Positions 36,791-49,246 are shown, counted from the stretch's first letter. The stretch: DNA of 64,000 nt from Amyelois transitella (GCF_032362555.1 NC_083507.1:9303001-9367000); one strand, 5' to 3'. The notes: generated from the letters alone by a model not told the origin. Numbers and translations are program-made.

Positions 36791-39494
36791 GTTATTAGGG
36801 TTTGCAGTCAGAATATTCCTTTGAATCAATTTTGATCTATAGAGAGGTTTGTATTAATAACAAACCGGTGCAATTTTTTACGAATTTCTGTTACAGAAAA
36901 TTGAGTATGAGCTTGGAACATTCTTAGTTGTAATCTAAATACCTGCGAACTTCACAGCATGAATACAGGCGAATTTAGTAAAAACATTTGATTCACTAAC
37001 ATTTCTAGTTAAGACAGAGAAAGTTTGATGAATGACGTTTGTAATATTATTGTCACTTATAAAACCGGTAAAAATGAAGTCCCTTTATCTAATAAAGCCG
37101 TCAGTTATTGGCGACATATCATGTTTCAACGATTATCATTTATTACCTTTTCGGTTCGGCCACGGCGCGTGCCGGCAGATATGATAATATTTTAATTTCA
37201 GTCTCAGAATCCGTGTTAATGGCCTCTCCACTGAGCGATGGCGCCACTCCGCAACAATTTTTATATTATTTATGCATGCCTCTTGACCGACACCTACGAA
37301 TTGCTTGAATAGATGGAAAGCAGGCGTTCATTCAATTTTCAACCTACAAACACCGATGGATTGACAAAAATGTCATATTTGGATTGGGTTGAGCTGTTGT
37401 AAGACCGGTGAAAGCCATAATATATAGTCGTATTTTGTTTTTTCATTGTCGGAGGGGTAGAAAAAAACTCTTTTCATTTGTCACGATCCCTGCATAATCA
37501 TTTTGTTTCATCCATCCATTTCTTTGTTTAAATGTTCTCTACTACTCGTAAATGTGTAGTGGTCAAGGTTTCCGAATATGTGAAAATTATGATGCGTTTA
37601 ATTTGCAAAAATGACTGCTTTAATAATTCAGAATAATGGGCGCGCTCTTAAATGAAAAGATATTAATTATTAAAAAAATAAAATATTCTGTATACCTGTC
37701 AGTCTGCGAATAAAACGAAAAATACTTACCATTAATTTCCTTTCCCGCGGAAATTATAGGAAATCTTTTCTTGGTGCGCCCGTAGACGGGCTTTAGGGTA
37801 GACCACATAATCGCCTTAATTTGTAATTTGGTTGTGCTGTTTGTAAATATGTTAGTAAGTCATTAAATAATAACTGTTACCTCTTTTATATATATGATTA
37901 TTAAATACTTAATTGAATTGTCAATCAGAACTTCCGCCGTCGACAGGAAATATCGGGCTGTCTAGTTCTCACTCTCACGATAAGCTGACACATCCTCCTC
38001 ACCGGTCTGTCTCGAAATTTATCGTCATAATTATTGTGCAAAAAATAAAGACATAACGGTGACATTTAACTACAGTTTTTGAGAATGTGAATGATCTTTC
38101 CTCCACACCGTGAAACCTATGTATAAGGAAATACGTCGTGCACAGGTAAGCAATATCTAACTATATGTAGAATACGTACCAACTTACTCCAACGTACGGA
38201 AATTTCAAAATACAACTACTAATAATATTTATAATAACATCTTTTTTATAAGAATCGGTTAAGATTTCACCAAAGAACACAATAAAATCATAATATAATC
38301 CCTGCCAATAAATAACCAATTCCGTGAATTCAAACAGTGACGCGGCATCAAGTTGAATTCTTCAGGCGTAAAAACAAATTATAAAAATGAGTTGGCCTGC
38401 TAGTAAATGGATACATTGGATTTAACATAGCTTTGCAGATCCGTTGTCTGTCTCATAATATTCTGTTCTGGTACTTATCATCATTCTCCCCGATCCAAGG
38501 AAGGGAACTAGGTAGGTATTTATAGGTACAGATTATTACATAGAGTATCTCCCATGTGACCTCCGTCATTATATTTTTATCAAGGTCACGCAGTTTCACC
38601 TACAGTACAGAAAATTTCTGTACTGATTTTACCTAAGTATTTTGTGACAAAAAAATCCCGATCTTTGCTTGTGAGTCACATCTCACATGTCGCGGGCCCC
38701 GACGCTATAAAATTCGCAATAACCGAACGTGCTGGTTTTGTATCGATGTCCAGATTCCGAAACAGATAAAGTCTTTTTGATGTGCACACCGAAACTGGTT
38801 CGCGAGCCAAAAAGTGGCCACCACTCGCCATTATCCCATTCATTCAACCCAACGCTTATGTTTTTGGTTCTGTAGGACATCGATTTATTTTTTGGGTCTA
38901 AATGAGACGTTAAAAAACAAACCCCGAGCTAAACTTTATGTCACGGCCGTTTTGGCGAGACGGCGCCAACCCGACAATTGTAAGTGAATAATGAACGAAT
39001 TTATTTTTCCAATTTAATTTTATTCAAAGGAATTTAAATGGGATTTGTGTGTATTTTATTGCACCATGCATTCTTGCAAAATAAAAAGTGTCCTTTGTAG
39101 GTAACTTTTTTATTTAGATTAACCTACTCACTTGTGTATGTTGATCACAGTTGGACCTCAGACTATTCCTGAGGGATAACTGAAAACCATACTCCCTAAG
39201 ACGTAACCGCAACAAAAATATCGAGGAAAAAAAGCAGGGTGAAGGACAAATGATTTAAAAAATTGCATCCAAATACATTTTATAGTTAAGTGGACAGCGA
39301 ACCAACAACATTTCATCTTCGTAGGTATAGACCCTTGACAATTGCGTGGGCCCAAATTTCATGGTAAACGTTAATGAATTGAAACAATGGTTTCATCTTA
39401 GATCTGATAGTGATGGTGTTGTAGGCGAACGAGTGGGAGTCACTATTACTTGCACAAGGGCTAGACATAGGGACATCTCTATTTAAAATTGTAA

Positions 39495-39573
39495 ATCTCA
39501 TCTCTAACATTACTTAACATAAATACCTTTGTATCACCTATGTATTTATGTTCAGTAATGTTGGAAATGAGAT
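39495..39573. repeat. 79-nt hairpin with 31-bp imperfect arms
   Basis: ATCTCATCTCTAACATTACT (continuing TAACATAAATA) pairs with TATTTATGTTCAGTAATGTT (continuing GGAAATGAGAT), with about three mismatches and a 17-base loop. The size and pairing resemble a microRNA precursor, but a MITE remnant is equally possible. Confidence 0.6.
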
Positions 39574-41027
39574 TGAAGACAGCTATTGACTGAGACCTGG
39601 GGACGAATTCTGTGATTTGAGGAGCAAGCAGCGCGCAGTTGGATCTATTAAAACACAGAAATTACTTTATTGTACTTTACAATGAAAACAGGTAGTAGGT
39701 GGCATTATCTGCCAATATATCTTTTATAATGAGGTCAAGTAAAAATTTGTCACTAAGTAAAAACTGATAATTATAACATAAAGGTGGAACATTTGTCAAA
39801 ACTTTGACAATGTAGGTTTATTTCGGTCCTAATGCGATAAAAAGATGTTTTAGCAAAAAATATGTTTGCTACTTTGGACTTGGACTGAAGTGACAATGAG
39901 AAAGTCTATACAACATATAAACATGAAATCACGCTTAATTCTCGGAGACGCAGGCAGAGACTATATCTATCCACTTGTGACAAAAGTCTTTATCGTGCTT
40001 AATGTGTACGCAGCCTTAGTGCAATGATGATGGGATTCATCCCACTGCTTGCAGAGTTAGGTTATTGTGTGAAATTGCAATTTCATGTTGGAAAGCTCAG
40101 CTTTGTGTAACCAAAGCTTTGAAGCTCTTGTTAATCACCTACACAACTTTTTTGTTATTATTGAAATATCGTTTTCAACATAATTTTCTTCAACTTTCTC
40201 ACTATTAATTTTTTTTTTTTTGTTTCACGATATTATTTGTTGATACTATAAATAAATGACAAATTCACATTTAAAAACGTAATACATACACGTCGAATTT
40301 ATTGCAAACGAGAGGCCATTTAAATGTATTTTAGCAGTCGCAAAATATCTATTTATTCCTAAGTAAGGTAAGTTGCAGTACATGAAAAATTCATGGGTAC
40401 TATTTAATCATGATTTTATTCATGACCTTTCTGCTTTTAAGTCGTGTGGTGTCCGACAGATACGACAAGGGGGTTTATACATTTTTGTGGACTATGACAA
40501 GCTTTATGATTTCGTTATTTTGGAAAATATCCCTGGAGTCCATATTCTTTATATTTTTGACGTAGACGTAGTTAGTCATTAAAATTAAAATGAAAGTTTT
40601 ATTCTTTTAATTATGTTGTAGATTTTCGGAATAAAAATTATGTACATAGGTATTCTTTCAATTATAGAAATTCCTGCTTTGCATGTAGAAATAGAGTGTT
40701 TCCTTTTTAGCTAAACCGTTTCAGCAGCAAAACCACAGAAACTTGCCAGTTTGTTTCAGCGCATGTTTTCTCACAGTTATTTTAACTCTCCATTTGAGTT
40801 GCTCTAACTTTGACTGAGTTTGGTATACGCATTCTTAATGATGCTTGTGCCTAGTTTTCCTTACCCATACTTCGGTAAGTGCAAATATTAAAGTGTCTAA
40901 AAAAAAATGTATTTTTAGATATTTGTATAGTTTATTGTAACACTAAAAATCTTCTGATTCGACTTGATTCAATTTGAACTTAGAATTTGGAAGATTCTAC
41001 AATAGCATGTTTAATACGTACTTATAT

Positions 41028-41248
41028 ATCACATTTATATCCCAGGCAGAGCCTCAGTCTCTTAAAGAAAGCCACAAGATTAATGATGGAATTGAGGTTC
41101 AGATAGTGACAGGTTGTTTGCCCATTGCTTAAGAGAATAATCCCAAGTTTATTAGCTTTTCCATTGATTGACTTTACAAACATGGAAAGAGAAGCAACTG
41201 GCACACAGTTTTTTCTTCGCTACTAGACCAGAATGGAAGCAAGCATAT
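41028..41248 (+). repeat. SINE (family A, variant tail)
   Basis: It has TATCCCAGGCAGAGCC, TTAATGATGGAATTGAGGTT, CAGATAGTGACAGGTTG, AATCCCAAGTTTATTAGC, and the tail CAACTGGCACACAG with TTCGCTACTAGACCAG and AATGGAAGC. Confidence 0.75.
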
Positions 41249-41540
41249 TTAATGGGCGTTATTTTAGTGCATTAAATTTTATTCCTGCGGTATTTTTAGT
41301 ATTGTTCTTAAACGATCGTAAACAGAGCCGACCCGTACACAATACAATGCATGCAGCCCGCATGCAGTTGTATTGCATTTCACCTCTCACCGCAAACAAT
41401 GTGCAGGAGTGGGATTGTAAGGCTTAAGAGTATTAGACAAACATGAATTTCACACAAATTGCCCTTTTTTTTAAACGGGAAGATTAAATGGCTTTTTTGA
41501 TTTCATACATACATATCATCACGCCTGTTTCCTTTTTTGA

Positions 41541-41745
41541 TTCCCGACCGCCACAAAGGGAAGATCATCCGCCAGACTATTTATTATGCTTGGGGAACCA
41601 CGGCTCCGACAATGTTGCGTCGGAGGTTCTATATATGCTACAATTCGTGAAATTTTTGCTTACGCGACTTATACTATTCCCTGTTTTTGACTGATAGCGC
41701 CGCGTGATTGGTTGTTGTTACTTGTAGCGTAGGGATGTCGCCACA
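41541..41745 (+). repeat. Dispersed repeat family C, copy 2
   Basis: It parallels 24062-24285: GACCGCCACAAAGGGAAGAT, CATCCGCCAGAC, TTATGCTTGGGGAACCACGG, GCGTCGGAGGTTCTATATAT, TTTTTGCTTACGCGAC, GATTGGTTGTTGTTACTTGT and AGCGTAGGGAT. A further scrap with GCCGCCACAAAAGGGAAGGT lies at about 53893-53965. Confidence 0.65.
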
Positions 41746-44700
41746 AATTGTTACATATCTTATTCAAACATTATTTATTGACAAAATGTAGCATTTTATA
41801 AAAATGGGAAATACACAACGACGCCGGGACTAAACTAATTGCCAATGTTTCAAATTCACATTCACACATCACCAACCGCGTTAATTATCGTGCCAATATG
41901 TCTTACAGCTAAAATGGTATGCAAAAAGAAATAAATAACCGGCCATGTCTGTATACAGCTATCGGAATGTCTACCCTGAGCGCCCCAGAACACAAGGCAT
42001 CCCATCTTAGTTTCTTTGCCTCCATATTCAGACGTATGACTCAACATTGTCCACCCTATTTCAACCAATGTCTCAATTTGTATGCAAGCTCCATAATAAT
42101 GAGACGTTCATTCAAGTCTGCTGCGCGATATGGAATAAGACCTTGCCGACTCTATCTTTTAAATCAATGGTTTTAATTATATGACTCAAATACGGCCGTC
42201 GGCTTAGCTTCAACACGCAGGTGACCGCACCTGTCTGCATTATTTACATAATTTTTTGTTAACTTGAATTACTTGTATTTACATATCTGCTAAATCCTTA
42301 AGTGAAAACCCGATAGTGTACAGAGAAATCAAATTCATCTTTATATATAGACAACATTAGCATATACAATTTTCTCTCGGAAGCTGAATAATCCGTAATT
42401 ATCCAAGTTTATCTAATAACCGCTATCCTAGGCAATCGCCCTTAGCACCGGCATACAATAGATAGCCGATAGATTTAATCACACTGGTCAAAACTACAAG
42501 AAATTCTTTAAGACATTGGTCTGGTAAAGCAACCTGCCAATTAGCCTTTGAGTCGTGTGGTGTCGTTAATTTCTTACATATGTGTATATATTTTTTCGTC
42601 TTTGTCATAATCATCCACTTTGCCTCGCTACGATTTAGGAGTGAGAAAAAATTTCTTTATGTTAGTAATGCTACCGCCAATGTCTTAAGTAAGAATTATC
42701 GTAAAACTCATTATGCAAATTTAGAGACGTTTTATAGTACAGGCGCCTTGTAGACAAGACTTCTCGCATAAACACAGACTAATAAAATACAATATTATAT
42801 GGAAATTATTCCGATGTATCGACCTACGGGTCACCGTTAGATTTCTATAATCGCCCGACATTTTATATGATAATGATCTTAATAAATATAATAATACTAA
42901 AACATGAGTTATGAAAGTGTCTTGTAACGTATCATGTCTGGTAGACATTTATGTTTGTGTAAATTGTATTAGGATCAGGTAAGATTTATGCCAGATGCCA
43001 ATAAAATAAACAATATATAAGTAAACCATATACTTGATATTATTTTTTTATTCACAATTAACCTAGGTAGTCAGTTTAATTTTTTGATGTCATTATAAAA
43101 CATTTTCGCTTTAATTTGTTTCCGAGGCCGATGATCCTGACTCTCTCAAATTTAGAATCTTTTTATTAAAGTTGGCTCAAAAAACCCAATTAGGATGTCT
43201 CTCTAATCGTTCTATCACTATCACGATAAAATAAAAAAAAATATAGGTATAAAAAGTTATTTACAATGAGGAAGAGGGAATGACTTTTTTCTACTTTTAT
43301 GTGTTTCGTTTATGTATTGTATAACCGTAATGGTAAAAACTTCGATAAACTAGTCGATGCAAATAAAAGAAAGTGTAAACGTACAAACATTAACAAAAAA
43401 AAAAAAAATCAGACGTGAGAAGAGAACGGATCACGCTCCATTCAAATCCACGGTCATGAGCTATCTCTTAAAATATGAGAAGAAGTCGCTATTGAGAAAG
43501 TATTCTAAATGTAATTACACCATACCAACAGCATAATAAATTTAAAGATCATTATGCACTGCAACAAAAGGAAGTATCCCCGTCGTCTGTCAGTCTGTCA
43601 GTCTATCGATCATTGACCCGCCTCGAGAACTGAATTCGCAGTGCGTTGCTTGCATATCGCCTGTTCAATCAAGTGACTCATATGCCGAATATTTGACAAG
43701 CTTGCTTGAGTTCTTAAAAAGAAATAAAGGTGAAAATCAAGGTAGAAACTTTTACAGATAATCATAAATAAGCAATTTATTGTCGATGAATAGGGTACAA
43801 AGACTTAGATAATGGATGGATTGGATACTATATAAATATTTGCAATACCCAAAAGGGTTAATATAATAATTTGTAAATATGTTTAAGATCTTGTTATACA
43901 TATATTGTGCAAATTTAAATTTGAATTTGATAAGAACTAGTCTATGTTAAGAGAAAGTGATCCAGCATGCTATGGGGTTACTATTACTAAATCTTGTAAA
44001 TTTCCTACTTTATTATATTAAGAATCTTTGAAATTGACTACTGACAAGCTAATAAAAAAAAACATTTGCAGGTCATAAAATAAAATGATATTAATTAATG
44101 ACATCATAGTATGCTGGTTACATCACTGTGGCAGAACGTGAGCGCACATTAATTTGTCTCATATGTGGTTGAATTTGTGGGCCTATTGTACTAATCTAAA
44201 CTGGCATAACTATAACCAGATCGCATGTTGAATGTTGTTGAAATGGACTTGTTGGTTGTGTTGTACTAATACTGATATATTAAACACATTCTAACATCAC
44301 GTTTAATACACGGTTTCCTCGTCGACCAACTGATATGCACAATGAGTATTCCTAAGTATGATTCTTAATATTCGTAATAATGTTCACCATTATCATAATG
44401 TTGCATAAATCATTATCATGTCATGTAAATATATATATATATAATATGTAGTGAACATATTTTGAAATAAAATCCCCCTATTATCTTTGTTTATATGTAT
44501 TTGCTGTTTGAAATATTGTAAAGGACGGTTATCTATAAATGCGAATGCGAAGCCGGGGCGGAAGCCGCTAGTGTCAAATACACCTTTAAATTGTATCGAT
44601 AAAGTACTTACATCAAAACAGATATCAGGTTACTCGTACACTCAATTTCTTGTCCTCAGTTGCGACTGTTGACCTATGTACCTAGGTATGATCTAGAGAA

Positions 44701-44988
44701 ATAAATGTTTTTGTAGTTTTTGCATGTTTTTCAGAAGATTTGAAGGTTCTTGGATGTTATTTAAAGTTTCTAAAAACTCGTGCACAACATAATAAAAATA
44801 CAACTTTGTGAATTCAATACACGCGCAGATACCATCATCACGCCAGATACCATCATGACTTGACAGGCTTTCGAGGTAACTCAATCTGTGAAATATTATA
44901 CATATAGTATGAGGATAAAACAGAACAAAATGTGAGATCACCGAAAATCAAACCCCGGAAATCAAAACCATGACTCGTAGTTTCGCCG
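41746..44988. other. Gene-poor stretch
   Basis: A non-repetitive, GC-richer island at about 41930-42220 is open on both strands but resembles no known protein. An (AT)n run lies near 44428-44445. I see nothing else definable. Confidence 0.45.
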
Positions 44989-45173
44989 TAGGGTAAGAGT
45001 GGCAACCTTCGTACACCTTTTTTTCTATGGCTTATAAAAAATTAACTAACTGATATTATTGACTTATTTTAGTACTATGTTATCATGAATATTCTAGGCA
45101 TTAATAAAACTTACAACAATTTCGAAAAAAATCTAACGTGCGCTATCAATGACGATTTTTCTGAAAAATGGGA

Positions 45174-45255
45174 ATCGTGCGAATGTGCCCCATAGCAAGG
45201 GTACATTCGTACAGTGCCTAGGGTGCTTTCGTACATGGTAGGGACCTTTCGTACA
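45174..45255 (+). repeat. Left subterminal motif cluster of the pogo element
   Basis: Three direct copies of GGGNNCNTTCGTACA at 45199-45213, 45221-45235 and 45241-45255, plus a degenerate inverted copy near 45174-45191 (CGAATGTGCCCC). Another TTCGTACA sits in the TIR at 45008-45015. These are likely transposase binding sites. Confidence 0.8.
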
Positions 45256-45750
45256 ATGAAATAAGAAAACTATTTACTTATTCAACACATATATTTTTTA
45301 ATCACTTTTATACATATTATGTAATATTAGCTCTTGTACTTATAATTATTCAATATTGACGTCTATTATAATTAAAGCAGTCTTTACTTGGTTAATTCTA
45401 GAAATACCTTTAGTTTTCAACATAAAAGTTAAAGAAAATTTACCATTTAATATAAAAAAATATTTAAAAAAATGCTTATTTTAAGATATTTTTATAGCAT
45501 TAATATTAATTGCACGAAAAGAGATTTATATTTATTAAAAAATATATATTAATTCTAACAAACAATGTAATTAGTTAAAGTCAGTATCATCCAAAACAAA
45601 ATAATTTTACACAAAAGAAGCTTAAATAATAGTCAACATTGGACCAAATAGTCTTATAAACTTTTCGTACCCATTAGGTACAGTTAGTTGAAATTTATAT
45701 TTATAACCTATTTAGGTATATAAACCTGCAATAATAATCAAATTATTAAA

Positions 45751-47838
45751 CTACTGAACATTATACCCAATAAAGTTTCTCTCAAAACAAAATATGTTTG
45801 CAGTCCTTGCAGTGCTTGCTGATTTGGGTGGAGGTAAAACTGCAACGACGTCCGACAAAAAGACCGTTCCTTCATCTATCACATTTGGAAAAACAAACTT
45901 CCAAGAACCTGGTTTCTTTCTTAAAAAAGAAACGTGATATTCCATTGGTCCATATTTCTTTAAAACTTTTCCGACATAATGAAGAACAGTTGACTTTTTT
46001 TCAAATTGTACTAATACGAAAGTTTCTTCATTAATGTTTTGGCTCAATACTGGTTCTTCTTTATTAGTTGCTTCTTCAAAATCCGATGCTTCAGTCGATA
46101 AAGGTGAAGAACTGCTCTCCCTTAAACTTATATTAATTTCATCTTCACTATCAGTTTCTAACTCTGCATCTTTTTTTTGTATCTTTGGTTTCGTTATTTT
46201 ATCAGTCTTGACTATCATCTTCAATGCACGCTTCATTTCTTTAGCTTTATTTCTTCTTTCTTGCTCTTGTTTTTTCATTTCCTTTGCCTTTTGTATTTCT
46301 AGAAGCCTTTGCTTTTCTGGTGTGTCTGTGTAAATTCTAGATTTTCCTGGTAATTTTCCTTTCTTCGCCTTTGTACTTTGACTCTTATTTACTTTAGGAT
46401 AGGGTCGAACTGCCTCTGGAGTTATTAGTCCAGGAGCAGATGATGATGGTGCATCAAAGTCTATTGATTGTAGCAGCAGGGATGATGACGATGGCGGTGA
46501 ATTCAGTGGAGTTGATTGTTCAACAATTACGTTTTCTTCACTAGGGTCTTCTTGTTGTTGCCTATTAATATTTATAGTAGCGTTAGAATTGGATTGGTAA
46601 ACTTGAACCGGAGCAAAATCTTCGTCACTAAAAGCAAGTTTATTATATGGCCATATGCCCGTTTTTTCAAAAGCACTCATTATGTTTTTATTGGTGAAGG
46701 ATTCAAAGTAGGCTATTTTAGCTAATTTTGGGATTTGGTAAATGTTCATAGTCTTTCCTGGATTTGATACATGCCAGTCGTTATATGCTACTTTCAATTT
46801 GGCCTTAAAAGGGCCAAATACCCCTACGTCTAATGGCTGAAGACGGTGCGTTGTATGCGGAGGAAATGAGATATAAACTATGCCGTTGTCACGGGCGTAA
46901 TCTATAGCTTCTACCGTGACGTGACTCTCATGATTATCGACCAATAACAGAATAGGGTTTTCTTTTGTGCATGATGTCTTCTTTTGAATATGTTTTAGCA
47001 CTTGTATGAAAATTTCCGAATTTATCCACCCACTTCTTGTGGCAACACCCAAGCTACCTTCAGGGGCACCTGTCATAAAATGGTCCTTAAAATGCACTCT
47101 TGGAAAAATAAAAAGTGGCGGAATAGTGTTACCGCTGGCCGATATTATACCCCCGAAAGTTACAAGTTCACCTCTTTCTCCTGAGACTAGTTGGCCGACT
47201 TGCTTGCGACATTTTTCGGCTAATACTTTCGGTGTGCTCATAACAGTAGAAATTCCTGATTCATCAAAATTATAAATTCTGTCACAAGTAAAATTATATC
47301 TGGTCAGTACAGCTTCTAAATTATTAAAAAAGTCATTGACAGCAGTCTTATTAAAACCATACGCACGGGCAGCGCTTGTATTCTCCGGCTTTCTTAGACT
47401 TAAGTTGACATTACGGTGGCGATAACTTTTTGCCCAGTCCAAGCCAGCCATTCCATTATGATCCCAACTAGAAGGATACTCTAACTTATTTGCTTTTGCA
47501 AACTCATACGCTAATTTTCGAAGTTGTACAAGTGTAAGCCCGTAATTCATACGAGAACATTCTGCAATATAGTTATTTAGAAGTACTTCTTCTGACGTGG
47601 TGAATACCTGTTTAGACGTATATTTGGATGCAAAACTACGTAGGGGAGCTTCATTGGTAGTATTTTTTTTTATTTTTGCAAGTCGTGATTCCAGCGTAGA
47701 AGGCTTAATACCGTATTTGGCTGCCGATTTCCTTATAGATAACGTTTTATCTACGACTTCTTCTATAGCAGACTCCATCGCCACTTCATCTACATGTCCT
47801 GACCTCGAAGATTCCTTTTTCTTGTATACGCGCGGCAT
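45751..47838 (-). CDS. pogo/Tigger-family transposase (DDE_1), intact
   Basis: Predicted to cut and paste its own element in the nucleus. The frame encodes 695 aa with no stop or frameshift. Residues about 20-58 (ESAIEEVVDKTLSIRKSAAK, YGIKPSTLESRL) form a Psq/CENP-B-type helix-turn-helix. A CENP-B-like second DNA-binding region follows to about 155. The DDE_1 core has NFDESG with D192, LLLVDNHESH with D301, and THRLQPLDVGVFGPFK with D337, giving a DD35D spacing by my count, then FEKTGIWP near 390. A Ser-rich linker (about 430-490) and a Lys/Glu-rich stretch (about 500-555) precede a conserved-looking C-terminal domain (about 605-695, ETFVLVQFEKK to FCFERNFIGY). The first ATG (MPRVYKKKES) is a natural start. 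Long plus-strand ORFs across it are shadows. Confidence 0.93.
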   Translation of the reverse strand: MPRVYKKKESSRSGHVDEVAMESAIEEVVDKTLSIRKSAAKYGIKPSTLESRLAKIKKNTTNEAPLRSFASKYTSKQVFTTSEEVLLNNYIAECSRMNYGLTLVQLRKLAYEFAKANKLEYPSSWDHNGMAGLDWAKSYRHRNVNLSLRKPENTSAARAYGFNKTAVNDFFNNLEAVLTRYNFTCDRIYNFDESGISTVMSTPKVLAEKCRKQVGQLVSGERGELVTFGGIISASGNTIPPLFIFPRVHFKDHFMTGAPEGSLGVATRSGWINSEIFIQVLKHIQKKTSCTKENPILLLVDNHESHVTVEAIDYARDNGIVYISFPPHTTHRLQPLDVGVFGPFKAKLKVAYNDWHVSNPGKTMNIYQIPKLAKIAYFESFTNKNIMSAFEKTGIWPYNKLAFSDEDFAPVQVYQSNSNATININRQQQEDPSEENVIVEQSTPLNSPPSSSSLLLQSIDFDAPSSSAPGLITPEAVRPYPKVNKSQSTKAKKGKLPGKSRIYTDTPEKQRLLEIQKAKEMKKQEQERRNKAKEMKRALKMIVKTDKITKPKIQKKDAELETDSEDEINISLRESSSSPLSTEASDFEEATNKEEPVLSQNINEETFVLVQFEKKSTVLHYVGKVLKKYGPMEYHVSFLRKKPGSWKFVFPNVIDEGTVFLSDVVAVLPPPKSASTARTANIFCFERNFIGYNVQ

Positions 47839-47890
47839 GGTCCTATAAATAAATTTAATATTATAATATTTGTTACAAAAAAAGTTTCAT

Positions 47891-47968
47891 GGGGTACATT
47901 CGTACAGCACGGGGAGCATTCGTACATTATACGAATGCTCCCCACGTAAACTTGTACGAAAGTACCCC
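47891..47968 (+). repeat. Right subterminal motif cluster with perfect hairpin
   Basis: Two direct copies (47891-47906, 47911-47926) are followed by two inverted copies (47930-47944, 47953-47968) of the GGGNNCNTTCGTACA motif. GGGGAGCATTCGTA at 47911 and TACGAATGCTCCCC ending at 47944 are exact complements, forming a 14-bp stem. The cluster lies just upstream of the transposase ATG. Two more inverted copies lie near the right TIR (48294-48308 and 48311-48325). Confidence 0.85.
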
Positions 47969-49246
47969 AACCCACGGTATCAGTAAATATTTTTTCAAAT
48001 AAATAAATGGTTTAGAAATTTCTAAAAAACATCGTTAAAATATGAAACTAAAACTTTCATTCATCCATTAAATCAAACTTGTTATTCAATCAAAGCTATG
48101 ATGCATCAGTAATATTGGTTTGAAATATTACAAAAAAATTACTTACCGAGTATAAAAACACGTCACGACATGCAACGGCGAAGTTCTCGGCTGGACTGTC
48201 GCGGCGTTCCGTATGTGGCGCGGGTGTTGTGAATGTAATCTACGCACACTACTACAACAGCGCTGACACATTTACAACTCTAGTTAAGAACACTGTACGA
48301 AAGCTCCCTCTGTACGAAGGGTGGCACTTTCCCCCTACTATACAGTCAGCTAGCTAATATTATAAACATGGAAATCTACGTATGCTCTAATGTTCAATTA
48401 GTTTACAATGTTCGTACAAAATGGCCAGTATCTTCGATATTACGTTTGATGTATAGTGCCAGTTGGGAGTGGATCGTTTATGGATAGACGTAAACGTGAG
48501 ATTTATGGGTATTTTTTTTATAAAACATTCTGCCAAAAAACACGATTCTTCATCAATCATTATAATTTAGTTTACTTCCGGGAATTATTTCAAAAATTAC
48601 TTAAATCTTTAGTTTAAGATATTAAATTGTACACACCTTCTTTAAATTAGATCATAGGTAGACACCGGGTCCTCCCAGATTAATGTGAAACCAGAAAAAC
48701 GGGTAACGGGTGGTGGATTTTTATTATAAAATTTTTAAAAACAACATTTGCTTTCTTACCTATCTTCTTACGGGGAAGGAAACATCGCGAGGAGACCTAT
48801 ACAACTTGGCCAACCGGGACGACGCTAGGATGATAGAAATATTATTTTAACAGAATAAAAGTAGCACGTCTGCCCAGGACCCTACCCAGGGCACACTGAT
48901 TTACTGCAAGGGTGCGGTAGCTTTCCCATAATATTTGAATATGAAATGACGTTGCACGATTGTCAATATCCGCCATTAACTTGCCTTTACATGGTAAAAA
49001 GCAAGTAGAATATGTAGGGAGACTAGGGATAGAGGGATAACTCAGCCTACAGGGGAGAAAAACGCGGGTGGGATATTTGATATTCTTTTTCTGAAGCAGA
49101 CAATATGAACATAGAGAAAACTGTTGAATTAAATTATTATGGGGCATTTTAAAATTCACAATAATTGTCATATCATTTGGTTTCACAACATTGAATTGGT
49201 GTTTTGTAAAGTTGTAGAAGAACAAAAGAAATTACTTATTAAATAA

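Larger units (their letters stand above)
35086..41027. other. Gene-poor stretch with hairpins and repeats
   Basis: It holds a SINE fragment (35515-35600), a nested SINE and MITE (36430-36790), GC-richer islands at 37140-37270 and 38680-38960, and a hairpin (39495-39573). There is also a retroelement tail trace near 39925-39965. No protein gene is supported. Confidence 0.45.
44991..48335 (-). mobile_element. Complete pogo/Tigger-type DNA transposon with TA duplications
   Basis: TA at 44989-44990 and 48336-48337 brackets a 3345-bp element. The ends are imperfect inverted repeats (GGGTAAGAGTGGCAACCTTC at the left; GGGGGAAAGTGCCACCCTTC reading inward from the right), both followed by GTACA. Inside each end is a set of 15-bp motifs of the form GGGNNCNTTCGTACA, about ten copies in all in both orientations. 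The single gene (45751-47838, -) is an intact pogo-type transposase. An unbroken frame plus both termini suggests a young and possibly autonomous copy. Confidence 0.92.

Noticed and set aside
45798-46333. Plus-strand ORFs opposite the pogo transposase
   Set aside because: They are antisense shadows of the transposase frame with no recognisable protein content.
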